Shown in pieces: positions 1 through 10,600 of a stretch of 64,000 nucleotides of DNA. The stretch is from Halichondria panicea (taxonomy: Eukaryota > Porifera > Demospongiae > Suberitida > Halichondriidae): NCBI RefSeq assembly GCF_963675165.1, contig NC_087377.1:1265501-1329500 (forward strand), given 5' to 3'. Position numbers and translations under genes: made by a program. The notes beneath the pieces are model-generated. The model did no database searches and was not told the origin of the DNA. It worked only from the letters and a program-made list of their open reading frames with translations. The first letter of the stretch is position 1. Each line of letters starts with the position of its first letter.

Positions 1-155
1 AGAACAATCGACTGGTGTGTACTTCCTCCATTGCTAGTATCCTTCTCTGATGATGATCCTGCATGTACACACATGTAAAGATAATAACTCAAGAAAGAAA
101 TTGCAAATAATTATTGTTGTGGTTAGTTAAGTCCCTTAATTGTCTATTGCATGGG

Positions 156-385
156 CAGGGTGTCATACAGGATTTTGAAGTAGAGGGAGAAAATGAGAAA
201 AGTACCAGAACATATTGCTAAAAAAAAGGTCAACTGTTATTTCAATACCCATGCAGCTATGGACATGCACTCAGTCATAATTGAAGGGGGGGGGGGATTG
301 GAGCTAGGGGGATACCCCACTCACACACTCAGTCATAATTGAACGGGGGAGCTAGGGAGGGGATATCCCCCTGTATGACACCCTG
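156..385. mobile_element. Small inverted-repeat transposon (CAGGGTGTCATA family), copy 1
   Basis: The ends are near-perfect inverted repeats: CAGGGTGTCATACAGG on the left and its complement on the right. The element is flanked by a 5-bp direct repeat ATGGG (151-155 and 386-390), the signature of transposition. The interior has a G-run and no coding capacity. Related copies lie at about 11597-11925 and 42367-42579. Non-autonomous DNA transposon; superfamily not assigned. Confidence 0.85.
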
Positions 386-505
386 ATGGGCACAGCGTAA
401 ATTATTAAATTATAATTATACCATTAAACTGTCTACACACACAATTAAAATCAGTATACAAACACATGTTTTACTGAATGTTATTTAAACTGCAGATAAT
501 TATAC

Positions 506-601
506 CTTGTACAGTGACATCATTCTTTGGACGCTTCGACAGAGATTCAACTTCTACATCTGATGGCAATGACCTTTTACGCTGGCCTGAGGCTAGAGGA
601 T
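506..601 (-). CDS. Duplicated 96-bp basic exon, copy 2
   Basis: Bounded by an acceptor (CGTACAG) and a donor (CAAG followed by GTATAA). It begins and ends in phase 1 and encodes 32 residues with QRKRSLPSD and SKRPKNDV, bipartite-NLS-like. Its twin at 1180-1275 is nearly identical. Confidence 0.75.
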
Positions 602-3589
602 CTGTACGTACTGTGTAGGAACAGATACAGCTAGACACACTAATATTAATGGGGAATGCCGGGCCTGTAGGAATCAAGATCATGTATATTTTCCAGACTG
701 AAGGCTTTCAAATAATTATAGCAATCCGATTATGATACATGGAAGATAGAACTTTGTTTATTGGAAGTAAGATAGATAGTGGGTAATATTTGTGGGGTAA
801 AAATCTATGGCATTCATTGACAAATCGAAAACGGTAATTTTTGTCTGTTATTGCCTGTACTGCATTGCATGCGTTTTGGTAAACTGTTTTCATAGGGAGC
901 TTGCCCACGGAAATAACGAATATTTACCCCTCGAAAATTACCCGCTATACGGTAGTTAATGTAATGCACACACTTTAGTGGCCCCTATAATTATAGCAAA
1001 TAAAAAGCTTCACACATAATTATGGTATATAAATGGAATTGGGCAGTTGTAAGAGTTCTGTTGTCATTGTGGGGCAGAGGAAGTAAACACTGTGTACATT
1101 GTTATGTAAAGTTTTAATACATGTAAGTATATAGAGCTTAAATTAATGGGAGATCTACATAATTATAGATCATGCATACCTTGTACAATGACATCATTCT
1201 TTGGACGCTTTGGCAGAGTTTCAACTTGTTCGTCTGATGGCAATGACCTTTTGCGCTGTCCTGAGGCTAGAGGATCTGTACGTAGTGTGTAGGAACAGAT
1301 ATATAGTGATAACGCAGTGCTATTAAGTATGATTATGAAGAATGAAATAGCATTCACTAACTACATGTTGCGACACTTGAGCTGACTAGCTAGAGCATGA
1401 TTGCATTGCCGACCTACACACATGCCATTGAATATACTATAAGACTGGTATTATTATTATGACCTCACCTTCTAGTTTACAAGCAGAGAGCCAATCTTTG
1501 TGACCGTCTTCTAGCTCATACGTCTTCTTGCATAGAGTACACCTCATAACATCATCCTCAGCCAGAACACGAGCTGGGTGGTGGGGCACTTGGGGACTTG
1601 GACTAGAGATGGATCGCGAAATGCAGGGACACAAAAATGCAACTTCAGGATCCTCATACGCGTATTTCAGGACTTTGTAAGCAGATCGTAGACCAGAGTG
1701 AATATTTTCAAATATCAACGACAAAATTTTTGTCTGATTATTGCTGGAATGAATTTCGAGCATTGAAAACCCGTCAATTAGTGTGATAGTACAGTTTCGC
1801 TTTTGATGAATCAATTGTACAAAGTTTCTACTCGGCTGGTGAGCGTACATTTCAATTTCCCATTCACATTCTTTAATCAAGTACACTTGGAGACAGCAAA
1901 ACACTCCACAGCACTGCCAGTTGCTTTTGAAGTGTAAAACGAGTGGGATTAAACTGGTCTTAAGCAATTCAGCTCGTTTGTCATTGACTTGAGTTGATGG
2001 GAGCAAAGATAGAAGTGACGGCATATAGAAACGCTTATCTTGCCTTCGTGAAAATATACCAAATGGGGTGGCTATCAGCAAGTGCTTGAATATTTCAATG
2101 AGATGAGTGGGTGCAAAGAGTCCATCGACATAATGTTTTTCAAAATTCTTATCAGATAAAAGTTCGATCGTAATAATTCCTTTATCGGTAAACTTTAACC
2201 ATTTTCCAGACCCGTGTATTGGAGTGTTACTTCCTCGCAGATATGCAGCATACTCGACAAGCTCTGTTACTTTATCGAGAAGCACTTGAGTATCACAGAA
2301 TACCACATTTGGTAGAATGGCAGGATAGTAGTGAAAGATGTGATGCTCATGGAAGAATTTCAAAGCTTCAAAAAGTGCATCTTCATGAAAATTATGTAAT
2401 GTTTTTGCAATTTCTACACATTCGGTTTTGCTCAAAACTTTTCTGCTTTGATCGTTTGAAACTTTTTCGACAATAATTTCCAAAACAAACCACCAAAAAG
2501 GGACCAGGATTTCAATGTTATTTAGCTCTTTGTGAACATATTCACGAATTGTCTTTGCCACTTCTTTACTGTCAGAATCGCAGTGCTTGCAATCCACAGG
2601 AAATATGACATCTTTTTTCCTCAAGTTGAAAAAAAAAGTCGACTCGTCATTCTCAGCAAAGTTTAACAAAGTTCTATTCTTGTCGGATACTGTTTCCTTG
2701 CATTCAGATTGATGGTCCTTGTGAGTACCAATACACACCAGCTTGCAGTTTTCACTGTGAGATTGAATTGACTGCACAAGATACTTGAAGTTATCCAGAA
2801 CTGAGAGATGTGACTTGAAACCTTCACCAACTGGCTTTTTGTCCTTGTAGTATTCAACCAGCGGATGATCGTCTAGGCAGTCAGAGAGACGAAGAATGTA
2901 CAAAGCTACTGAAATCTTGGGCATAAAGAGTGGCAGAAGATTATGAAAATGAGGTTGACCACCGCTATCGATTATGTAGATCCAATTAGATCCAAACTTT
3001 TCTTGAACAGTAGTACGATCAGCATCAGAAAACTGCTGAATATTTGCCATTACATTTGAAACAGTGTTAAGATATTTACTCGTTTTCCTTTTTTGTTTAG
3101 GACGCCTCTTTTTTGCTCCAGCTACTAATGGTTTAGTTGCTCTTGAAGTCGAAGGAGTTGCATCAACTGGCGTACTTGATTCATTGCTAGGTTCAAGTTG
3201 CTTCAGAGCAATGCTGAGTTCTTGTGGGATAGCAGATGCTGGATCTGAGCTGGTTACATGAGATTTAATAGCATCAGCAACAATGCGTTGTAGGTCATCA
3301 CTAGTTACTGGTTTCCATGTTCTAGAGGGATCTTCTTGAGCTTCCATTTTCAGCTTTGTAGTGTCACGAATTTGTCTAATACATATCCTCTCTGCTGTGC
3401 TAGCTAATGGAGTGCTATTTCGATCTACAGGAGGAGGAAGTCCCAGAAGGAGATGCTTAGTGGAGGTTTTACCAGTGCCTGCCATTCCGAAAAACAGTAG
3501 ATTAGTAATGTTCACACGGACAAATCCAGCCTTCATGGCTTCATTAAGAGCTTGTTCAGACTTGGTTGATTCATTGAGGGCCTTTGATT
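506..3589 (-). CDS. Roco-like P-loop GTPase with COR-like C-terminal region (partial gene)
   Basis: Exons 3589-1469, 1275-1180 and 601-506; the gene runs off the left edge. The large exon (707 codons) starts after a TTCCAG acceptor with no upstream start, so 5' exons exist, most likely the ankyrin exons at 7669-12290, whose phase fits. Counting from the internal Met at 3536, the sequence shows a P-loop GMAGTGKT (residues 17-24), a G3 motif DSGGQ (190-194) and a G4 motif THKD (271-274). A long Ser/Thr/basic insert with AKKRRPKQKRK lies between G1 and G3. The remaining ~400 residues resemble the COR-like region of large sponge and cnidarian GTPase families. A Cys-rich tail (CPC, then CTLC) precedes the donor. 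The GTPase call is firm; a signalling role in immunity or cell death is inference. Two 96-bp tandem exons, each containing DPLASGQRKRSLPSD or a close variant, supply nuclear-localisation-like basic motifs. Confidence 0.85.
774..954. mobile_element. TA-target MITE (CCGTATAGCGGG family), degenerate copy
   Basis: The right terminus reads CCCGCTATACGGTA. The left terminus is a mutated version (GATAGTGGGTAATATTTGTG). The internal GGTAAAAAT and AACGAATATTTACCC segments match the other copies of this family. No coding capacity. Confidence 0.7.
1180..1275 (-). CDS. Duplicated 96-bp basic exon, copy 1
   Basis: Same structure as 506-601: phase 1 at both ends, 32 residues, with GQRKRSLPSDEQVE and PKRPKNDVIVQ. 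It lies directly downstream of the GTPase exon, whose donor (1469) is also phase 1. Confidence 0.75.
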
Positions 3590-3991
3590 CTGGAATAAAG
3601 AACAGTATATGCCTACGCAGAAGTAACCACTTATACTATAATTTTGCATTACATTTCTCACATGCATATAGTTACAATCACTTTCAATTTCATTTTCATT
3701 TTCATAATAACATTGATAAGAAAAGTCATCTTCTATATCATGTTGAAGCTATCATCTCCTGCCCTACAATAACCTATTAACCCTTTAACCGCCACGGGCC
3801 ACGATCGTGGCCCGCAATAGTGACTTTTTTTGCGAAATTCTAATTCTGCGATACTTAGGAAGTAGCTCGAACTACGCACATCCCTGTATAGAGGAAGAGC
3901 TGTAGAATCACGTGCAATTTAGTCTAGAAATTTCCAAGCCACGTTGCTATGTTAAAATTCATTAGCATCTTACCGCACGAAGTTTATAGCT

Positions 3992-4057
3992 ATGGCTAGG
4001 TTGTTTACTTGTGCCGATGTGCTTGAACAGCTTGAGGACAGCAATGGCGATGTCTAG
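3992..4057 (+). pseudogene. Broken N-terminal transposase-like fragment, left arm
   Basis: It starts MARLFTCADVLEQLEDSNGD and then hits a stop because of an extra AGCT relative to the right-arm copy. After the insertion the same acidic sequence resumes in another frame as far as about 4259. Only the N-terminal, non-catalytic part was ever present in this arm. Confidence 0.7.
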
Positions 4058-5012
4058 CTCCTCTGGTGATGACAGTGCCTATGAAGGAGAGGGGATAGTA
4101 GGATACCTCCCAAAGGCTACCAGCTTTATGCCAGACGCTGATGAACTGCCTGGGACTGAGGACATGCATGACATGGACCTAGACGCTAGTGCTATGGACC
4201 AGGACGGTGAAAGACCAGGAGAGGCTCACTGTGTGACTCTGGCAAGTAGTATAGTATAGCTAGAATATCAGTAGTAAGTATAGTATAGCTAAAATGGAAT
4301 TAGCAGTAATGAACAGTCTTTATGTGAGCTTGTAAATTTCATAGATCGTTCACCGATATAATACATGTACGTATTGTACTTCAAATTGATATATCTTAGC
4401 ACTGTTACATTCATATGATGTGAAAATCAAGCTTAGTCAAGCCTTTATACCATTATGATAGGCTGATCCATAAAAAAAAATTTTTGGATTTTATCTCACC
4501 GCTGGCCGAGCATTTAAAATGATAAAAACGGGTGAGCGTAATAACCGTGGTTGTTATGGCAACACATGTTGCACCATTTTATTCCTTGTTGTATGGGCAT
4601 TCTATTGGTATATGGTTGCTAGGCATTTTATTGCTCTACCAATAGAATGCCCATACAACAAGGAATAAAAATAATGGTGCAACATGTGTTGCCATAACAA
4701 CCACAGTTATTACGCTCACAAATGCTCGGCCAGCGGTGAGATAAAATCCAAAATTTTTTTTTATGGATCAGCCTATCATATGGTATAAAGGCTTGACTAA
4801 GCTTGATTTTCACATCATATGAATGTAACAGTGCTAAGATATATCAATTTGAAGTAAAATACGTACATGTATTACTATATCGGTGAACGATCTATGAAAT
4901 TTACAAGCTCACATAAAGACTGTTCATTACTGCTAATTCTATTTAGCTATACAGTAGCTATATTATACTATACTACTTGCCAGAGTCACACAGTGAGCCC
5001 TCTCCTGGTCTT

Positions 5013-5219
5013 TCACCGCCCTGGTTCATAGTCTAGGTCCATGTCATGCATGTCCTCAGTCCCAGACAGTTCATCAGCGTCTGGCATAAAGCTGGGAGCC
5101 TTTGGGAGGTATCCTACTATCCCCTCTCCTTCATAGGCACTGTCATCACCAGAGGAGACATCGCCATTGCTGTCCTCAAGCTGTTCAAGCACATCGGCAC
5201 AAGTAAACAACCTAGCCAT
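5013..5219 (-). CDS. N-terminal fragment of a piggyBac-like transposase, right arm
   Basis: An open 68-codon frame starting MARLFTCADVLEQLEDSNGD, then acidic (SSGDDSAYEGEG, DADELSGTEDMHDMDLD). Acidic, low-complexity N-termini are usual in piggyBac-derived proteins. The DDE catalytic domain and the C-terminal Cys-rich domain are absent. It probably has no independent function. The family is inferred from the TTAA target and ends, not from a catalytic motif. Confidence 0.55.
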   Translation of the reverse strand: MARLFTCADVLEQLEDSNGDVSSGDDSAYEGEGIVGYLPKAPSFMPDADELSGTEDMHDMDLDYEPGR

Positions 5220-5772
5220 AGCTATAAACTTCGTGCGGTAAGATGCTAATGAAATTTTAACATAGCAACGTGGCTTGGAAATTTCTAGACTAAATTGCAC
5301 GTGATTCTACAGCTCTTCTTCTATACTGGGATGTGCGTAGTTCGAGAACTATAAGTATCGCAGAATTAGAATTTCGCAAAAAAAGTCACTATGGCCCGTG
5401 GCGGTTAAAGGGTTAAATATGCACACATACGCAATATTGCACATTCCAATCATCATAATTGACCACAGAACTATTCCAACGCAATCAGACAATGAATATA
5501 CATGTACATAACCAGCACATAAACAGAGGATCAGGTGATACCATACAATACACGACAGTGATCCACTGATTGACACTGAAAGCACGTTATACATGTACAT
5601 ATAAATACTATAAAGCCAGCGTTTTTTCACTAGGCATGTATACAATAATCACTTAAACATTGCAATCTGATTGGACAGCTGTTAGAACGAAACATATAAT
5701 AATAATTATACCTAACCATCGTGTTGGCCATTCGTAACTATAGCAACGCATAGAAAAACTTAAAATTGCCAT

Positions 5773-5959
5773 TACCGTATAGCGGGTAATTTTCGTGGGG
5801 TAAAAATTTGTTTCACTTGAAAACGGTGATTTTCGTGAGTAAAAATTCTGTTTAGCCTCGTTGCCTTCATTCCTATGCCTATGTTAAAATTCCGTGGAGG
5901 TCAGCTTGCCAAGAAAAATAACGAATTTTTACCCTACGAAAATTACCCGCTATACGGTA
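5773..5959. mobile_element. TA-target MITE (CCGTATAGCGGG family)
   Basis: 187 bp with termini TACCGTATAGCGGGTAATTT and the inverted complement ending CCCGCTATACGGTA. The interior has no coding capacity. The flanking TA is interpreted as the duplicated target, by analogy with the empty-site comparison available for 44148-44377. Confidence 0.85.
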
Positions 5960-6061
5960 ATAAGCACGAATGCAGCAATAGTTTATAAACTGACATCATC
6001 AACTAAGGTACAAATCACAGGGTCAGAGTTCATAGTAACATGACTATACACAATTACCGTA

Positions 6062-7503
6062 GAAACTGGATTATTAGCGCATGCGCTTTTAGGGTCAATA
6101 GCAGAGCTCTATGTTATAGTTATAACACAGGCACAAGGGATGTATATATGGAATATATTGCACTGAAGCACGAGGGCGTAAGCCCCGAGGGCTGAGTGCA
6201 ATATATTCCATGCATCCCGAGTGCACGTGTAATAACTAGTTTATATCCCGAGGGCATAGCAACATAACACTGTCTTAGTAACACAATATAAACTGCACAA
6301 AAAGATGACAAAGACAACTCTAGACACAGCTCCATCTCTTCTCTCTCCTAGACGCCAGTATATGCAGCGTATAAGATTGGCATGACAGACAATGGCTTGA
6401 CACAAAATTGTTGGAGTTCCAACGCTGAAACCACTGCAAAACAGCCCCACCCCACTTCTGGTGCTGCAAAACAGCCCCACCCCTCTACTGCTGCAAAGAA
6501 ACAGCCCCACCCCATTTACTGCTGCGAAGAAACAGCCACACCCCACTATACTACTCAGTGTAACTGCTGCTCGAACAGCCCCCTCCACTGTATACTAGCA
6601 CTATCCTCGGTATCACAACCAAGCCAAAGAAGCTCGCCTCTACACTGCTGCAAAACAGCTCAAGCCCCCTGCAAAAAGAGCCGCTTCTAGTGCTATGATG
6701 AAGCCAGAATTGACCGTGCATCAAGAAGTGGAGGACTAGGTCTAGGATCACAGAATCTTCACAAAATGAGCCTGGGACGATTTTAAAACCTGCATGGTTG
6801 CAAAAAAGAAACTCCAGCAGTGCTGAACATTCATGCATGGCTGGACTTACTTTGATGCTTATTATTTCTCATGATACAATATTTAATTTAATTATGCCAG
6901 AGGGGCGTTTTGTGGTCAGTGCAATATGACTTTTCAGCAGTGCAATATGCTTCATATTGCACTTGGCAACAACATAGCAACGGGATATAAACGCTTATAT
7001 TCAAGAATGCGCCTATAATGCAGTAATTTTGAGCCCCACCCAGCAACCGGATGTCTCTGTGATGAGAGCTGACTCGCAAGCTGGCTAGAAAGTGAGCAAG
7101 CAAGGCAAGCAGGCAACCCTAACTGGATCTATATCATACTATTATGTTACAGTTCATTTTACAGTTCATTTACATCATTTAAATTCATATTATAAAAACA
7201 TTCATATTGACCAGGAACTTGGAATAAAAGGACCTCATCCATCAAAATTACTCACATTCTCTCAGCATGATCAGACAAGGTAACAGCATGCCCAGAGAGT
7301 CCTTACAGATGGATATCACCAGCTATATAGCTATCATGCACTGTACAAGCTAACTAGCTCATAGATAAATAAATCAATTCTAAAATTACACTAATAATCT
7401 TCGCATAATTGGAAAAGCGCTTCAATTCGAGTATAAAAAGCCTGCAGTTGAGCATGCGCTTAAAATAAAGATACGCTTATAATCGAGTAAGCGCTAATAA
7501 TCC
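6062..7503. mobile_element. Candidate composite element with 16-bp inverted ends
   Basis: ACTGGATTATTAGCGC begins at about 6066 and its inverted complement GCGCTAATAATCCAGT ends at about 7502. The interior holds a palindromic repeat (6120-6300), three direct repeats of CAGCCCCACCCC type (6440-6530) and decayed reading frames. No target-site duplication was found, so the boundaries are tentative. Confidence 0.4.
6120..6300. repeat. Interspersed palindromic repeat, copy 1
   Basis: The core ATATATTGCACTGAAGCACG is followed by its partial inverted complement GAGTGCAATATAT. The whole unit recurs in reverse orientation at 26505-26690, including the flanking TTACTAAGACAGTG. Confidence 0.8.
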
Positions 7504-7668
7504 AGTATAGTGTATAACGTAACAATTATATTTTATTGACATAATTATGAGAAGAACGAGAAGGCAAGTCTAACAATGGCGACAGTACATAAGAATTTGC
7601 TGAGCCATAATTATATACTCTTCATTTACGATTGTACCACTGATCGATATTTTAAATACGGTACTCAC

Positions 7669-10600
7669 TTGATGAGGTTAGGTTAGGGCCTTCCTTTGAA
7701 GTGGATGGAAGTTGTTTGGAACCATTTGGAGTATCTGGGTACAGTAACAATAATTATTTATGTCATGTAAGGTACATATAAGATGGGAAACAGGTGATAT
7801 CTATACCAAGCATATATTTAATGATCATTGTTGGGCTATAATAGAGTCTCCTACCAGTTGTTTCTGGTTGTTCATTGCCAGCACTGGGTGTCTGTTGACC
7901 GGAGAGAGGGTCAGAGGTCACTGGAGGAGAATGAGACAATTGTCTGACATAAAAACCGACTCCAATGACTATAGGCTGTACACTGAAAAAAGGTCAGAAT
8001 CACTTGAGACATAATCTTATGCCAATAACAATGCTGATATAAAAAATCTCAACTGCTGTAGGAAAGGCAATGAATAACATTCGTCATTAAGACCGTAATT
8101 ATTAGACTATTGCTCCTGCGTCCTCTGGGTGAGGATTAAAACATGTTTAGCTGACTCAGCATTAATAAACCTAACATGGTAGGGGAGTAGATGCTCAGTG
8201 TATAGCATATTACTAATCACATAGGATATGTAACACCAAGAGTTCATTAGGAAGAGTACCAACTCCACTTAAAACCATAGTAGGCGGTCCTTCAGGCCTA
8301 CGTCACAACCACATGCTGTTGTATAAACTGTGAAATCAAATTTGCAATGAATAACATAGTGATGATTATCACTAATGTTATTCATTTACAACTGAGGTAG
8401 GAAAGGCAATGAATAACAGCGTTACTAATTTTATTCATTGCCTTTCCTACTTGTTGCGGTTACAACAGCCAGTATCTGTGACGTAGGAGCGGAGGAATGC
8501 TTTTTGTACACAGTCTATTGGAGTTGCGTAATGAACTCTTGGTAACACTCAATGACATGGTTACTAGAGATTTATGGCAACGTAATGTTTAGGCAAGTAA
8601 ACCACTTTACCCTAGCTTGGCTATAGGAACATGTTAGACTAGTGCGTAATTGAATGCCAAATGAATGTTAGAGCAAATGTTACAGGGTGGGGGAAAGTGA
8701 ACCAGGGGGATATCCCTAACATTATGGGGGGGGGGGGGGGGGGGTAAATTGATCCACTTTCCTCCCCATGCACTGTATGCCCTAGCCTGGTATTACTCAC
8801 TTGATGAGGTCTTGTCAACAATTGAATTAGAATGAAGAAGTTGTTCGGAACCATTTAGAGTATCTGAGTGTGACAGTAACAATTAATAATTATGTCATCT
8901 AACACATAAAGTATATACAACTGCAATAGTGATTCAGAACCTCTCCAATCTACGTAACAGTATAGACACACGCACACACACACGCACACACGCACATGCA
9001 CGCACGCACGTACACACACGCGCACGCATGCACGCACGCACGCACACACACACACACACACACACGTGGTCATGTGTAGCAGGTTTTTTAGCTGGATAGT
9101 AAACCTGAGGGAGTGTAGTGGCTTGCAGAAGCCACTAATCACTCCAGGGTTACTATCCAGCTAAGAACTGTACTACACATGGTCTATCTCATGGTCTATC
9201 TCCCTTAGAAAATGCATTTTTGTTGGTACTAGTTAGAGCCCTGCTAGCAGGTCACTAACCAGATAGTGACCTGCTAGCAGGTTTCTTAGTTGGCAGTGGC
9301 CACTTCAAAGCTTGAATATGCAATTTTTTTCTAAACAGTGCCAAAGTCTATTTGTTGAGGTTGACCTTCATAATGTTCTCATAACTCATAACTTTGTATA
9401 CTTCTAAATTTACTAACCCTAAGCTTCATACATAATTATACAATTGTATACCATTGGATTCCTTGTTAAAAGCGCTTCTTATCTGCATGCTGTAGGCTAC
9501 AACCAGCTAAAAGTTAATCATGTAAAAGTTCCTGGCATACTTGTCAACCATAAATGAAGCCATAATTGATCACATAACTTCCGGGCAACGCAAATAGACT
9601 TTAGTGATGTATTATAGGCCAAGAAGTAGAATGGAATGTGTGTGGGAATTGTCATTAATGAACTCCTGATTACCGTATAGCGGGTAATTTTCTTGGGTAA
9701 AAATTTGTTCAACTCAAGAAACGGTGGTTTTCGTGAGTAAAAATTTCATTTTCTGCCTGCATTTCTATGTTCCGGTAAGCAATGCCTACGTTGTGGAGGT
9801 CAGCTTGCCCACGAAAATAACGAATACATTACCCCACAAAAATTACCCGCTATACGGTATGATGTTCCACATTCCACGCCAGTATTATTGGGGGTCTACA
9901 AAACACATAATTGTACCACAACCATTTGTCCTACAAAAAAAACGAAGGTATCTATGAAACCGGCATGGCTTGCTCTATTGGTATACCAAATTTAAGCTTC
10001 ATACACCACTGTCTGTGGAAATTAGGTATGGGATTTCTAGTGACACATACCTGGTTTAGGAGTGGAGGGTTGTAGAGATCGGAGATAATCAGCAACTTCA
10101 GTGCGCCCAAACAGTACTGTCTTGTCAAGAGGAGTCCTGCCATGATCATCAGTCATATCTGGACAGGTAAGGGACAGAGATCTTGTAGTAGTACTGACAT
10201 CATTGACCATTACCATGCATGCACAATCAGCACAATCAGATACTTATCGAGTACAGGATGCCTATTATTATAATATTAGTATCGTGTATGTATTGTATTA
10301 CAGTTACCATAATTATAATTATGACTACATGATGATACATACAGGTACACTGATTAATTCACGGGTTGTTTACATTTCCAATCAGAGGATCTAATGAAAC
10401 GGTACCCACTACAAAAATGACTCACCAACATCAACCTTGAGTACCTCCACAAGGTATTTTACAACTTGTATATATCCATTCACACAAGCGCTGTGTAATG
10501 GTGTGTAGTTCCACTTGTTCCTCACATCTGTATGTGGTGATATGACCTCAGAGTAGTGATGACATGCACACACAATGACAACTCAACTAAAATGTATTAT

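Larger units (their letters stand above)
3781..5412. mobile_element. Palindromic piggyBac-type element
   Basis: Flanked by TTAA on both sides (3777-3780 and 5413-5416), with termini CCCTTTAACCGCCACGGGCC and the inverted complement. TTAA targets with CCC/GGG ends are the piggyBac hallmark. The two ~800-bp arms are inverted copies of one another, meeting near 4600-4640. Each carries the 5' end of the same acidic reading frame, so the element looks like two left ends joined head to head. No catalytic domain is present, so it is non-autonomous. It lies in the presumed intron between ankyrin exon 7 and the GTPase exon. Confidence 0.88.
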
